From: Euglena gracilis
Taxonomy: Eukaryota; Euglenida; Euglenophyceae; Euglenales
Assembly: GCA_039621445.1 (NCBI GenBank)
Contig: CP154956.1
Span: forward strand, 89,906,482-89,970,481
Length of the DNA stretch: 64,000 nucleotides
Direction: 5' to 3'
In this document: in pieces, positions 1 through 38,625 of the stretch
Position numbering within the stretch: the stretch's first letter is position 1
How the letters are laid out: each line of letters begins with the position of its first letter
The notes under the pieces: model-generated
The model's database searches: none
What the model was told of the DNA's origin: nothing
Seen by the model: only the letters and a program-made list of their open reading frames with translations
Made by a program: the position numbers and the translations under genes

Positions 1-2
1 AT

Positions 3-701
3 GAAGACCATCTGGTCAAATTCAAACAGGACTATAAGTACCAAATCAACTTTTACCAGTTCAAGAAATTCAAAGCTGTACACAGCTACCGTACAGGCGG
101 AATCGCCAAAGATTTTCATCTTGACAGCGCAGCTGTCCGACTCGCAGTCGAGTCAGCAGGCAAGGCCAAAGTGCCATACATTTTTCAAGACTCCGATTGG
201 GACAGGGTGATATACCCACTTTTTTTGGCACAAAGCCTGCCGAATCGACCAAATTTTACATTTTTGTTGCCTGAATACCCCCCTGAGGCCTACAAAATGG
301 AATTTACCGATTGGGTAAGAGAAGTTTTAAGGCCATTCACCATCCGAGCGCGAGTCGCAGGTTGGCACACCAAGGCAGATCCTGCCGTTTATCCGGGGAT
401 ACCCCCACAGGTTCAATGCAACCACCCCCGCCTAAATTTTTGGATCTGGCCGGCAATGTTGCCACTTTTCTTCTGGGATAACCTCCAGAATTTTCTTCAT
501 CGAGAAGCCAATAGGCTTGGAGTACAATTACCCGATGGGTATACACAAAAATGGGAATATCCCGATTTTGATGTCGATCAGCCTGAAAGGCAACTTGTAA
601 ATTTTGAACCTCCGATACTGGAGATAGTGGAAACTCCCGAAGGAGATTACGTTCGGGAGATCAGACCACCGACTCCCAGGAAATGGCCATCTGTGCCATA
701 G
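3..701 (+). CDS. 3' part of an unrecognised ORF, open at the window edge
   Basis: A single open frame runs from the window edge to a TAG at 699-701 (232 codons, start outside the window). The first in-frame Met is at 171, but the frame is open and protein-like before it, so 171 is probably not the true start. The product is rich in Trp, Pro and aromatic residues (for example PLFLAQSLPN, FWIWPAMLPLFFWD, WEYPDFDVDQPE) and ends in a Pro/Glu-rich tail. No signal peptide, zinc-binding motif or catalytic signature is visible, and I do not recognise the family. The frame has no disabling lesion. A strongly structured non-coding tract follows the stop at once, which would fit the 3' end of an autonomous element, but nothing proves it. 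Confidence 0.5.
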   Translation, partial: EDHLVKFKQDYKYQINFYQFKKFKAVHSYRTGGIAKDFHLDSAAVRLAVESAGKAKVPYIFQDSDWDRVIYPLFLAQSLPNRPNFTFLLPEYPPEAYKMEFTDWVREVLRPFTIRARVAGWHTKADPAVYPGIPPQVQCNHPRLNFWIWPAMLPLFFWDNLQNFLHREANRLGVQLPDGYTQKWEYPDFDVDQPERQLVNFEPPILEIVETPEGDYVREIRPPTPRKWPSVP

Positions 702-1690
702 ATACCCCAGGCTTACAGGCCACAGGTCCATGGACCATGTTCTGACCTTTCCATCAGGCCTATAGGCCCTGTATTCGGTATCCATACCAGGCACATCTGC
801 CATTATATATTTTTATTAGCATATGGCCCCCTCTCTTTAGGGCTATCGCCCGTCTGTCGAGGTATATGCCTCTGGGGATACCCCATCGACAACATCGTGT
901 CCGCGCCGCGCTGTGAAGCCTTCCCTCAGCGGTATATGCCGCCAGTAAGAAGACACACAGCGTACAGCGCGCACACCGTAATAATAGCACCCAACTTGTT
1001 ACTTTTCGGCTATAAGGCCACATAAGACTGCCAGACAGCAAAACTTCTACTAAGGTCTTTTGACCAGCCCCCCACTCCTCTCTCCTTTACCCCCCTGGGC
1101 AAAATATCGCTGTCGCCGGCAGTTGGTTTTGTAAATAGGTCTTTCTCCCTGGTCAGATATGACTGGCCAGGTGCCCCCTCCTTCCACACCCTACCCTTCA
1201 ATCTTTTCCGATTATGGAATGAGACCTCCTCGCGTGTCATAGACACACCCCAAACTGGGTGGATGGGACTTTCTGGAATGGAAACCTTCCAGCCCCATTT
1301 TCCAATGGGCTCTTCTACTTCCACCCCTTTGCCGCAATAAGTAGGCACCGCATAAGCGGTTAACCACTTTTGCGCGTTTTTGCGTTATTTCGCAATTTCC
1401 TTCCCACACCCCTGGTGACAGGAGAACCAAAAGCCGCAAACGGCTCTGTGACAGGTCCCCGTCCCCAGGACTGTGTCCGGCATTCCGACTGGCCTGGTCC
1501 AGTAGGGAAATCGGGCATAGCCCTGGGAGGGGGATGTGTACCAGGCAGCCGTAAGGCCATGGTACTGTGTATGTAGGTATAAGCCTACGGCCAGATATAG
1601 CTCTGAGCCTCATACACAGTACTATGCTAGGTGGTATTCCTACAGATGGCCAACGGCCTGAATTAGGAATACCTAAACCTTACTCTGGTT
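702..1690 (+). other. Hairpin-dense non-coding tract
   Basis: No gene seen. Many short stems lie head to tail, several with TATA-like loops: GGTCCATGGACC at 725-736; GGCC-TATA-GGCC at 757-768; GGGC-TATC-GCCC at 840-851. TGTCGA/TCGACA (855-860/886-891) closes a junction holding GG-TATATG-CC (861-870) and TGGGG-ATA-CCCCA (873-885). CGCTGTG/CACAGCG (909-915/956-962) encloses GCGG..CCGC (929-942). AGCCG-CAAA-CGGCT lies near 1430 and GGGC-ATA-GCCC near 1514. GTACTGTGTATG/CATACACAGTAC (1562-1573/1611-1622) encloses TAGG..CCTA. GGTATTCCT/AGGAATACC (1633-1641/1665-1673) encloses GGCC-AAC-GGCC. Nested perfect stems at this density suggest a structured RNA, such as the 3' region of the preceding ORF's transcript. 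Confidence 0.5.
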
Positions 1691-2560
1691 CTCCTCTCCA
1701 CAGGTGGTATTTATTTTCTATTTTATTCCATTCTGGTCTTTGATTCAAGACTTGATTTTCAAGTTTGATTTTTCTCATTTTGAAGTCCTGACAGGACAGC
1801 CAAGTCACTTGGCACTTTTCCTTGTCGTAGCCCATAGGGCTTCTCCCCTGCCTTGTGCTCTGCCTCTTAATTGGGGAAAAGGGCAAACAACTTTTATATT
1901 ATTCTTTTCAATTTTTCTGTTACTCCAACTTTTATCTTTTGCGCACCAAAGGGCGAAAGCGAGGAAAAGGTTAGACGTACACTCCATCCCGGCATCGAAC
2001 GGGGTCCAAAATTGAAAAAGTCGAAAATTTTATTTTTCACATGGACGGTGTTCCAGAGATGTTAGAAATCATTTTTTTCCCTCGAAGTTGGTTTGTTTTG
2101 TCTGACGTTTGTTTTGTTTTGCCCAGATTTTGCGACTTCATTTTCGGCTCGAATTTCGAGAAATTCCCAAATTATTTTCCAAAGTATTTTAAGATATCTT
2201 AAGGTTTTTTTTAAGGCATTTTGGCCAAAAAAATTGAGGGGTTTTTATTTATTTTTTTAAGGTTTTAAGGCGCCATAAAAATTGCCCCTGACAGTGACTG
2301 ACTGGTTTTTGAAGAAAGTGACTGAGTGCGTTTAAGAAGAGTGAAATTACCCCCCTCCCCCCCTCAGTCGGTCAAAAAACTTCATGATTGTTCAAATTTC
2401 AACATATTTAAACAACCTGGTCGATCGAGGTTGGATTTTTTGGAGGATGCTTAATTTTGGTTTCATCGAAGGTGCTGAGGGATTTTCCAATAAACATTTC
2501 CCCCCTTCATTTCAATTAAAAATTCAAGAAGTCGCATTCTGAAAGAGAACACACATGCCC
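1691..2560. other. AT-rich spacer with degenerate dispersed repeats
   Basis: No gene seen. 1977-2085 is a diverged copy of the 'AAAGTCGAAAA..GGATGGAC' family found better preserved at 36,550-36,790. 2285-2380 is a copy of the GTGACTGACTGGTTTTT family. Confidence 0.45.
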
Positions 2561-2564
2561 TAAT

Positions 2565-2945
2565 ACCCCCCCCCAAAGATAAAGCCCCCCGGCTTCATAT
2601 TTGGACGGGATTTCAAGACCCTCAGGGGGGGCTTTATATTTGGGGGGGGCTTCATATTTGGGGTGAAAAATCAAACTTTTTCAGGTGGCCTTTATGACCT
2701 TTGGCTGCCTTCAATTGTGGCCAAATACCAATTCTATGCGAAATTTTTGTTGCGTACCTCCCACTTTTCGCAAAAATGTGCAATTCTTATCCAAAATGGA
2801 GCATTTCTGGTGAAAAAAATGTTGTATCCACCCAAAAATTTCCCCTTTTTCCTGAATGACACCAGTGTCTGGATCCACGTCAGGGGGGCTTTAGATTTGG
2901 GCGGCAAAACCAAACCCCCCAGGGGGGTTTTATATTTGGAGGGGT
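2565..2945. repeat. Divergent copy of the CCAAATAATA / TATTATTTGG dispersed element
   Basis: It has the same architecture as the copies at 43,565 and 58,830: C-run, a short AT word and its inverse, an internal body of about 250 bp, then G-runs with the AT word again. Here the AT word has drifted to TTCATATTTGG / TTTATATTTGG. Recognition rests on architecture and short blocks only. Confidence 0.45.
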
Positions 2946-3306
2946 TTAACGGTTTTTAATAACTGCAATTTTTTGCATTTTTTGTCCCCCTTCCCCGATG
3001 CCCCCCCCCCCCAAGGTGTCTTTGCTCCGACCTGGGTGAGTGAGCCCCCCTCCCCAGGTTCTTCCAAGAGACCTGGATATGTCCTTTTGCCAATTTTTGT
3101 TGTGAACACTTCAAAAATTAATTTCAAGTGATAGTTTTGTTTCTTCCCACTTCTTTTGGATTGGCTTCTTCAAAAGTTTCTCCAAACATTTTCCAACAAC
3201 CCCTGCTTCGTGCTCTTTCATTTGCTACTGTTTCTGAAGTCTCTTCCAAATTGCAAATCAAACGTCCCAGTGCTTGCAGTCCCAGCCAGCTGTGCTCCTG
3301 GGTGGC

Positions 3307-3763
3307 AACCAGACATTCATTTGGTGTGGTACACCAAGGTTGGCCTTTTGTGGTTCACCGTGGACACCAAAATCTTTTTTGTGGTTCACCTGTGGACACT
3401 AAAGAATATTTTGTGGTTCGCCTGTGGACACAAAAAAAATATTTGTGGTTCACATGCTTGTTGGAGTTGGAGAAATGCCCAATGCAGAAAGGGATGCAAC
3501 CTGGGGAGAACCTAAAAGTAAAACCACCCAAGGAAATGGTTGATGAGGAGCAAGAAAGGCCCAGGTGCACAATGTGGTTGAGGTGTCTAAAGACCAATGG
3601 GATTTTAGTTGTACACCTTTTTCCCCCCAATCCTCAATCAAGTTTTGTGGGCAACAAAATTTTTGTGGACACCAAAAGTTTTTTTTGTGGTTCACCCGTG
3701 GACACCAAAAAATATTTGTGGTTCACACGTCTTTTGTGAACCACACTAAATGAATGTCTGGTT
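3307..3763. mobile_element. 457-bp MITE-like element with 28-bp terminal inverted repeats
   Basis: The left end (3307-3334) begins AACCAGACATTCATTTGGTG and the right end (3736-3763) is its reverse complement, with 26 of 28 bases matching. Inside are two blocks of a unit of about 30 bp containing TTTGTGGTTCAC..GTGGACACCAAA (3347-3455 and 3660-3735), separated by about 200 bp of unique sequence. No transposase is encoded, so it would be non-autonomous. No clear target-site duplication is seen. ORFs across it are repeat artefacts. Confidence 0.6.
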
Positions 3764-4974
3764 CCAATTTTTGCTTTCTTCAAAGCAACCCCACCTCGTC
3801 GTTGTTTCAGCCTTTTCTCCACTGCGATAAGATGTCTCAGGATTTGTTCCGCCAGAAGATGGCTGCGGCTGGTTTGTCCACTCCGGTCGCTGCCTGCCAC
3901 CGGTTGACCGTGTTTGCATACATGTTTGCCTTACATACAAACTTGTCCCCCTACGTTTGGTCTTTTGGATGAACTTTGCAACCTTGGCCCCTCATTTTTT
4001 TCAGGTTTTTTGGCCTATTTTGTGGTTGGCCCGACAAAATTCTTAATGTGCGAATTTGGCCCCCTTAAACGTGGCCCCAGAGCCTGATTTTCAATCGTGG
4101 CCAGAGCCAAATGCTGGGGGGGGGGAGGATGCAGTTGGGTGCAAGTCGATGTGTTTTTGGACACCACCTGTTTGTGGTCCCCCGAGTGTTCGTTGCGCCT
4201 GGGGGGAGGTACCTCTGTGGAGGGTTCGCCCCAAAATTTCTGGGTCCCCGAAGTGTCCTGAGGGCGGCCTCATCCTTCGTTCCTGCCCCCTCTTCCTCAT
4301 GAAGTCTCAGAGCCGTTTCTTTCGCCAGCGTCAAAAGGGGCATTTTTTAAAGGGTTCGGATCCCTATGGAGGAGGTGCCGTGGTGCTGTCCCACTGATCA
4401 CTACAAAGGAGAAATGTGATGCCAAACCTGTGATTCGGAGGGAGGTTTTCACAGTGAATTTCGACACACTCCACATCTTTTTTCCAATAAACTACCAGGC
4501 CCTAATTCTTTTTTGGGTATTGAAGCCTCCCAGATTGGGATTCACGATTGGCGGTTGGAAAAAAATTGTAATAAAAGAACAATTTTTTGAAAATTTATTT
4601 TGGTAAACCACTTCTTAGTGCTTTTTTGCCACGTGTCGGGTGGTTCTGTTCATGCTTTTCACTGAGGAAATTGAACAAATTCTGTCTGTTTGCCCTAAAG
4701 AACAACATCAAGGGCCAATATTTGCCAACGTGTATAATTGCATAATTTTTTGTCATTTCGGCATTTGAGACCGTTTCCCAGCCATTTTTTGTCATTTTGG
4801 GCTGAGGCTTCACGGAAGAGGGCGTTGGAAGCCGACACTGGTCGAAATTTGTGGTAATTATCCTAAAATTTGGGTACTTTACCAAATTTTGTCTCCCGTG
4901 ATTTTTGTCCACCCGGCATAGCATGTTAGGCAGTTTTGCCATTTCGGGTCATTTTGGTCGACCCACAGCCCTGT
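3764..4974. other. Non-coding stretch upstream of the first readable UGP exon
   Basis: I see no gene here. The missing N-terminal UGP exon or exons may lie here but could not be recognised. Around 4870-4912 a segment resembles the interior of the Tc1/mariner-type MITE at 27,934-28,225. Confidence 0.4.
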
Positions 4975-32228
<27,254 letters not shown>

Positions 32229-32629
32229 GAGCCCGCCTGGTGGCCCGTTGGGCGTTGGGGGGGGGTGGGTGGACCTCAGGGAACGATGAGTTGTTTGGTT
32301 TACCAAGGACACAGCTTCACTTGAACACTGCGCGACCCCACCCCGTGGGGGTTTGAGAGTGGTTGGCTGGGTTGATGCCGCTGGACCCCCCCCCCCCCCA
32401 GGGTGGGGTTGCACCATGGGTCAGCCTTTTGCCCGGCTGAAGGCTGGGCCGTTTTTTTCAAGAGGGTTCGGCCGATTTTGGGTGGGTTTTTGGGCAGGTG
32501 GGTGGGTGGGTGGGTGGGTGGGTGGGTTGACCCGGGGGGGGGGGGTCATGGGTGGGCGGGTTTTAGAAAAGTGGGTGGGTGTTGGCCCGGAAAAGTGACC
32601 CCTCCCCCGGGGGGCAAGAAGCCTTAGTG

Positions 32630-32830
32630 CAACTTAGGGGTCACAAAGTGAATCATGACCAAGTACCCTCAAAGGTCGCCCTTTGGCCAAGGGGACAACC
32701 AAAGTCTGGGGCTCGAATGGGGTCAGAAAACTCAAAGAAGTTGAAAGGATGCGTTGATATTTTTGGTGGACGGGCAATGGTCCCAGGATGGTACCCCCCC
32801 CTCCGGGATTGAAACCTCCCATCCGAATTG
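32630..32830. repeat. 'GGGGTCAAAAA..GTCGAAAA..GGATGGACGATGG' family copy
   Basis: GGCTCGAATGGGGTCAGAAAAC and GGTGGACGGGCAATGGTCCC align with the fuller copy at 36,550-36,790. Confidence 0.55.
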
Positions 32831-33127
32831 TGTCCCCCCCCCATTTCTTGATCATTGGTCCTGATAAAAGCCCCAGAGGAAAGGAAAAACATACCTCCAA
32901 ATGGAAGCCCCCCTCTGGTCGACCAATTGCCCAAATATGTCCTGGGCGGCGAATATTCAGGGGTAGTCAAACAAAATCCATGGCCCAGATGCCGACCTGT
33001 TCCGCTGAGAAATGTCAAATTATTTGCCCTTTTCCTGTGGAACGTCAGCTGAACGTTCTGGGACAGTATGGTTTTTCGTTATGCACCACCCTGGTGGGAC
33101 AATTGGGTTGCAAAAAAGCCAGTCAGA

Positions 33128-33520
33128 ACCAACCCCCCCCCCCAAATAATACTCCCCCCAAATAATACCCCCCCCCCCTCGGGGTCCGACTTCGGTGACC
33201 GAATTAATACCCCCCCCCCCGGTTTCAGGCCGAAGGCCCGGAGTTTCACCTGAAAATGTAGGTAAAAATCATAATCTCTGACAACAAATTACGAAAAAAA
33301 ATCGATTTTCTGGGTCATCTGACCTCCAAAAAATGGTAAATTTCATAAGAAAGTACAAAAAATGACCCCAAAGGGGGGTTTGGGCGCTATTTTGGCTCCT
33401 ACGGGACTTCAAAAAATTTCGAAAAATTTTAGGTGCTATTACCCCCCCCCCCCAAATAATACCCTCCCCTCGGGCCGGGACTTCGGACGAAAAAATAATA
33501 CCCCGGGGTATTATTTGGGG
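33128..33520. repeat. CCAAATAATA / TATTATTTGG element, subfamily 2
   Basis: Shares with 42,618-42,900 the body CCTGAAAATGTAGGTAAAAA, an ATCGATTTTTCTGG-like block and GACCCCAAAGGGGGG-like block. The right end is a 24-bp perfect palindrome (33,493-33,516) centred on CCCCGGGG with AAATAATA/TATTATTT arms. Confidence 0.7.
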
Positions 33521-34040
33521 GGTTTATTTGACACATATCACTGATGGAATTTTCTTCAAATGGACCAGCCAAAGCAGGGCTCTCCGCAAGGGAAAGGATT
33601 CTGAGAACCAAGGAATCAAAGAACTGGCCTTGTTGTAGCAACCTTGTTCTGACCTGTATTTTGTCGTTTTTTTTTCTTCAGGAAGGACTCTTCCTTGAAA
33701 CATTATGTATTGTGAAACATTTGGATATCAGAAGCATTCGAAGCTTGTGCATCCTGATACCTTCAAGTTGAAAAGAGGAAAAGAGGACCCAGAAAAGAAG
33801 GAAAACCTCCCTTTTCGGCACAAAGAGCTGGATCCCCCCCCCCCCAGTCAGGTTGCTCCCCCAGCGTTTCAGCACCCCCCCCCCCCCGGTTCACGCTCGT
33901 ATTTCTGCCAGACAAGCCCTCTCCCACCCCAGTTCCCACCCTTGTTTCTAAGGGGAAGGAGGGTCGGCTTGCTCCAACCGTGTGCGTGAGTGTGGCCCAC
34001 GCCCATGTTGCACTGTGACCTTCCATGGGTCGGGGTGGCT

Positions 34041-34137
34041 CAAGGCAGTCCGGGAATCGGCCAAACAGCCAGGGTGGTGGGTGGTGGGTGGGGGGGGGGG
34101 GTCGACCGCCCCCACCAGGCCTTCCCATAAAGCCCTG
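34041..34137. mobile_element. 97-bp copy of the intron-1-type element with 9-bp target duplication
   Basis: The left end CAAGGC..CGGGAATCGGCC and right end GGCCTTCCCATAAAGCCCTG match the two ends of UGP intron 1. The interior is a GGTGGGTGG-run and TCGACC. A 9-bp direct repeat, GGGGTGGCT, flanks it (34,032-34,040 and 34,137-34,145). Confidence 0.7.
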
Positions 34138-34344
34138 GGGTGGCTTTGAACTGAGTGTTGCTGAGGGGCCTCCAGAGCCAACCAGCAGCACCACCGGCGC
34201 CGGCGCCAGCGGCCCCAACCAGCCTTCCTTTCCCCCCTCCCCAAAGTCCCCAAGGCTGGATGCCGGGACAGGCAAAAAAAGAGGTGGGTGCAAAAAAAGA
34301 GGTGGGACAGGCAAAAAAAGAGGACGTTGGAAAACATGTCAATA

Positions 34345-34590
34345 ACGTAAACCCGCCCCCCCTAATAGAAGCGCAGGGGCCCCTGCAAGCGCATGGTCCA
34401 AATAAAAGCGCACCCCCCGCCGTCGAAGGCGGCGGTCCACTACAAGCGCACCCCCTATTTTGATGGAATTTTAAAGGAAATCAGCAAAAAAAAAACAGGC
34501 AGGAAGGGTCCAAATAGAAGCGCACCTCCCGCCGCCGGAGGCAGCTGTCCGCCATAAGCACGCCCGCGCTTCTATTAGGGAGGGGGGTTT
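34345..34590 (-). repeat. 'CTAATAGAAGCGC' inverted-end repeat
   Basis: Starts CCCCCTAATAGAAGCGC and ends GCGCTTCTATTAGGG (inverted). The interior has CCGCCG..CGGCGG stems. An inverted, shorter copy lies at 61,715-61,905, sharing GATTTCCTTT..ATCAAAAT. Confidence 0.65.
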
Positions 34591-34922
34591 TACCGGCTCA
34601 AAACGTACACCTATGTTGCAAACTGACAAATTTGTGAAGATTTTCCCCCTTTGCCCAATGGCCACCCCTTTTGGGCCAGGTTTGCCAGTTTTGGCCATTT
34701 CGGGCCTGTTCGGGGCCCGAAACCGTAATTTGGCCATATCTCGGGCTAGACGAGGAGTTGGGACCCAAACCAGGGGGTCAATCATGAGGTTTAGGGGGGG
34801 GGTTGACCGTTTTTTGAGGTTCCCAGGGCCCGGTTGTGCGATTTTGGGCCAGTTTTGGGTATTCGGGGACCCTGGCGGGGGTGAATACCGACCACCCCCC
34901 GGCCCCGGGGCTTAAAAAGGAC

Positions 34923-35014
34923 GCTTGCCGCCAGCGGTCCCGGCCCCGGCCGCGCCGCCGCTGCCGGCGTCCAACGCGGTCAAGCAGGAGTCCGGCTGCT
35001 GCGTCGTCTGCTGA
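34923..35014 (+). CDS. Candidate last exon ending in a CaaX-like tail (possibly UGP)
   Basis: Reads LPPAVPAPAAPPLPASNAVK then QESGCCVVC and stop (TGA at 35,012). The Pro/Ala-rich linker and terminal CVVC look like a prenylation-type C-terminus. The phase agrees with joining to UGP exon 15, and GAGCCC (32,229-32,234) can pair with GGGCTT (34,908-34,913). It could equally end another gene. Confidence 0.4.
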
Positions 35015-35339
35015 GCGCCCACCACATCACCGCCCTGGCGCCCTGCCCGGCGTTGGCCGCCCCAGAGGTGCCTGCGGTTTGCCCCCAAGGATATCTCCCC
35101 TCTGTGCACCCCCCCCCCCCCCGCTTTCTCTGTGCAAATCCCCCACCCCTGCTCAAGGCCGAGCGGGAATCCCACAGGTTGGTCAGGGAATTTGACCCCC
35201 ACTCTTTCCCGTTTTTTTTTTTTGCACAAGCATAGGATTTTCAAGTCGGTTTTCGGTTGTTGTTTTTTTGGCTGTGAGCCCCCCCCCCCCCCCGCCGTAT
35301 CCCGCAAACACCCTTCTGACCACAATTTTTGTCAGTGTC

Positions 35340-35760
35340 ACTGGAATTTCGCCCCCATTTCAAACGACCCCCCGTTTATACTGACTCCCTCCATTTATTC
35401 CCGACCGCCCCTCCAGAAAAATCAGACAAAATACATTTACACCGACTCCCCATTTTTACCGACTACTCTGGGAAAAATCAAAAGACCATTTATACCGACC
35501 CCCTCTCTTGCATCCAGTGCACACAAAGGCAAAGGCAAAAAGCACAAGGAGGTTGCAGTAAACCCAAAAAAAGCACTCAGCTCCCCCTGCCGTCCAATTT
35601 TTGGCAAAACGTGAACAGATAAACTTTTGTTTTGGGAGGTGGACGAGAAATTGGGGAAGAGGATGAATGCACGTCTCCTGGTCCCAGACCCTCCCCCCCC
35701 AGTTGAGCACCATCACCCATTTATACCGACTCCCCCATTTCTCCCGACCCCCGTATTTCA
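35340..35760. repeat. Clustered CCATTTATACCGACTCCC motifs
   Basis: Variants of CATTTATACCGACTCCC occur near 35,371, 35,390, 35,426, 35,449, 35,485 and 35,715, with G/C runs. No gene seen. Confidence 0.5.
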
Positions 35761-36164
35761 AGAAATGTAAAAGTAACATACCAACCCGTTGTGACCTGTT
35801 GCTGAAGGTGCTGGAATTCTTTTTGCCTTTGCACATTTGTGGTGAAATTTCCCTTCGATTCCAGGGTTGCTTGGATTCCATGGTTCCCGGGCGGGAGGTT
35901 GTGGCTGACCAAAAGAAAAAACAGTCAGTCACTGGCAGCGTAGTGGAAGTAAGTGAGTGACTGGTTTTTGGAAGAGTGGAAGTCACAGCCCCAGGTCAAA
36001 ACTGTGTGGTACCAGTTACCATATTTTGATTTGCCCCCCGCCAAGTTATTTGTCAATTGCACATGGACATTGCCGAATTGTTTGACAGGGGCTGACCAGG
36101 AATCCCGGAAATTCCAGGGTGGGGAGCAGGCTTGAGCTTAGTCGGGTGGCTACCCCACGGGGGG

Positions 36165-36390
36165 GGGGGTGCTAGGGGCAGGCACCCCATGGCACCCGAT
36201 CTGACCCGGGGGGGGGGGTAGGGTTTTGGGGGGTGCCTGCCCATAGCAGGCACCCCCCTCCGACCCCGGCGTCGAAGGCGCCAGGGGCCCGGAAAAGGCC
36301 ATTTTCAATGAAAATTTTCTGGGTCCCCCCCTGGACCCCCCCCCGGGGGTGTGCCTGCTAGGGGCAGGCACCCTATAGCACCCACCCCCC
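36165..36390. repeat. GTGCCTGCTAGGGGCAGGCACC inverted-repeat element
   Basis: GGGGCAGGCACCCC occurs near both ends and GGTGCCTGCCCATAGCAGGC in the middle; all are palindromic. A diverged copy lies at 44,965-45,180. Confidence 0.6.
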
Positions 36391-36549
36391 CCGTTCGGTA
36401 AGCACAAGCATGGTGCGGAGTGGGAGGATTGTGGGTGGATTATGGTGCAGCACACCCCCTCGGCGCCAAAGGGCGTTGCTGTGGGCCCGAAAATGGTCCG
36501 TTTTGGGAAAATTGGTGGGTGGGAGGTGCCCCAGGGTGGTCTATGAGGG

Positions 36550-36790
36550 ACGGGACGTTTTTGTTCCCCCTCGAGGACCGCCCTTGGGCCTAAGGGACGG
36601 CCAACGGCCGATCCGGGGATCGAGCGGGGTCAAAAATCAAAAAGTCGAAAAACGCATTTTTTGACGTTTTGGGCGGATGGACGATGGTCCAAGGTTGCCA
36701 GAAATCACTTTTCCCCCAAAAATCGACCCATTTTGCCGAAATATGACCATTTTTTGTCCATTTTTTTGCATGAAATGTGCTGGGACGGGA
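36550..36790. repeat. Best copy of the 'AAAAAGTCGAAAAACGC..GGCGGATGGACGATGG' family
   Basis: Includes GAGGACCGCCCTTGGGCC, GGGGTCAAAAATCAAAAAGT, GGCGGATGGACGATGGTCC and ATGTGCTGGGACGGGAAGTT. Copies of varying completeness lie at 1977, 27,230, 32,630, 37,530, 46,140 and 46,850. Confidence 0.65.
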
Positions 36791-38157
36791 AGTTCTTCTT
36801 TCCGTTAAGGACCGCTCTGGGCAGCCCCCTCCCCCCTGTTGTTGAGAAGAAGCCTGCCCAGGGGAGTGGTTTGACCGGACGCCGGGCAGACGGGCCGGTG
36901 ACCGTCGGGCAAGCCTAAAGGGGTCTACCACCCTTCACCTGCCTTCCAGACTGGCGCGCTGCCGGATCCCATTCCTCCCCGCTGCTTCCCCCCGAAGCGC
37001 ACGAACCGTCCTCGGCTCCTGTCCCTCGAACCCCGTCTGTGCTCTCATCCGTGGTGTTATTCCACGTCCAGTACGCTTCCCATCTGGGTCTGCATCTCAT
37101 TCCCAAAACCTGGTCGAACCTTTTTTTGGCTGCCACCAAGTAGCAGGTCGCTGAAAAGTTTGAAATGTTAATCTGCAGAGAGCCCCCCCCCCCCACTGCT
37201 GCCTCAGCTGTTTTTGCCGACACAAATTCAGCACGTGGTAGTGTGACAATTAATGCGTCGTGACAGCATGACATGATGCGGCATCGTGGGAAAAGTTCTG
37301 AAGCCATAAGTCACTAAAGACCTGCTCGGTACCGAGTGTCAGCGTCATCCCATTTTCCGAGCGCACCTGCTTATCTGTGAATCAGTGCATCGTGTGCTTG
37401 GAGCCCCTTTGGGGACTCAAAGTCGTCACTTTGCAGTAATCTGCCTCTCGGCTTCCGACGCTCCATGGTGTTATGTGCTTCGCTGTATCGACATCAGGGT
37501 GGTCTTTAAGGGTAAGGAAGTCTTTTATTCCTGAAGAACCCCCCCCCTTTTGGCCTGAGGGCCGGATGAGGGCCGGACTGGGGCTCGAAGGGGGGGTCGG
37601 GAATTCAAAAGTCGAAAACCACATCTTTTGATGTTTTTGGATGCATGGGCGGTCCGAGGATGCCAGGAATTGTATTTTAAAAACAATTTTCTTTCGAAAA
37701 TTTTGAGGCATTTTTGAGGGAAAATTCCCCCCGAGGAAGCTGGTACAAACCTAGATGACAATTTCCAGGGAGTCCTTGTTTTCCAACAACGACTTGTTGA
37801 TTTTTGACCCTGTTCGATGCCCTTGGACCGCCCTTGGAGAACAATACCTTAAAAATCTTAAAACACCTTTAAAAACCTTTACTTGAGGGAGTTGGGTTTT
37901 TTTTTGAGGTGAAAGAATTATTGAAGTTAATTTGAGTAAAAAATTTTTGGGTGTCTTCTTTTTGGGCCTTCTCAGAAAGACTTTACGGGGTTGCTCCAAT
38001 TTTGTTTTGAAACTCTCAAAAAATTCTCTTGCTTTCATGCAGAACTTCCCCTCAGGGTTGTTTTCAGACTCCAATTTGCTGTTTTGGGAACCTCAATATT
38101 TTGCTGGGTCTTTTGCCTGGTCAACTTCCATGGTTGGATGAACCTGCTTGAATACAG

Positions 38158-38625
38158 TTACCCCCCCCCCCCCCGGGCAATTGACGCCACCGGGCAATTG
38201 TCACCCCTGGCTGTGCCGGCCAATTTGTCACCCCGGGAAATTGTCACCCCCCCTCCGTGCTGCCCAATTAGTCACCCCCCCTTTGCAGTATTGCACTGTG
38301 AACTTTCTTTTCGCCGACACGACTCGATTGATCTTCTATTTTGCTACAACGTGCTGAGAACTTTTGCATACCAAACTCTCTGCACAATATCACGACCATA
38401 GCTGCATTTTTGCTGCGTTCACTTGTGTTTCAGATGGTGTTCTTGGTCATTTGGTTTATATGTGGCTTCCATGGGTGGGCAATTGACACCCCCGTGCAAT
38501 TGACGCCCCCGGGCAATTGTCACCCCCCTTTGTGCCGGCCAAAGTGTCACCCCGGGAAATTGTCACCCCCCTTGTCCCCCCTTGCCCAATTTGTCACGCG
38601 ACAATTGCCCAGGGGGGGGGGGCGG
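38158..38625. repeat. AATTGTCACCCCGGG family, two copies
   Basis: Repeated words GGGCAATTGACGCC, CAATTGTCACCCC and CCCGGGAAATTGTCACCCC at 38,158-38,290 and 38,475-38,625. A weaker copy is at 39,140-39,260. Confidence 0.65.
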
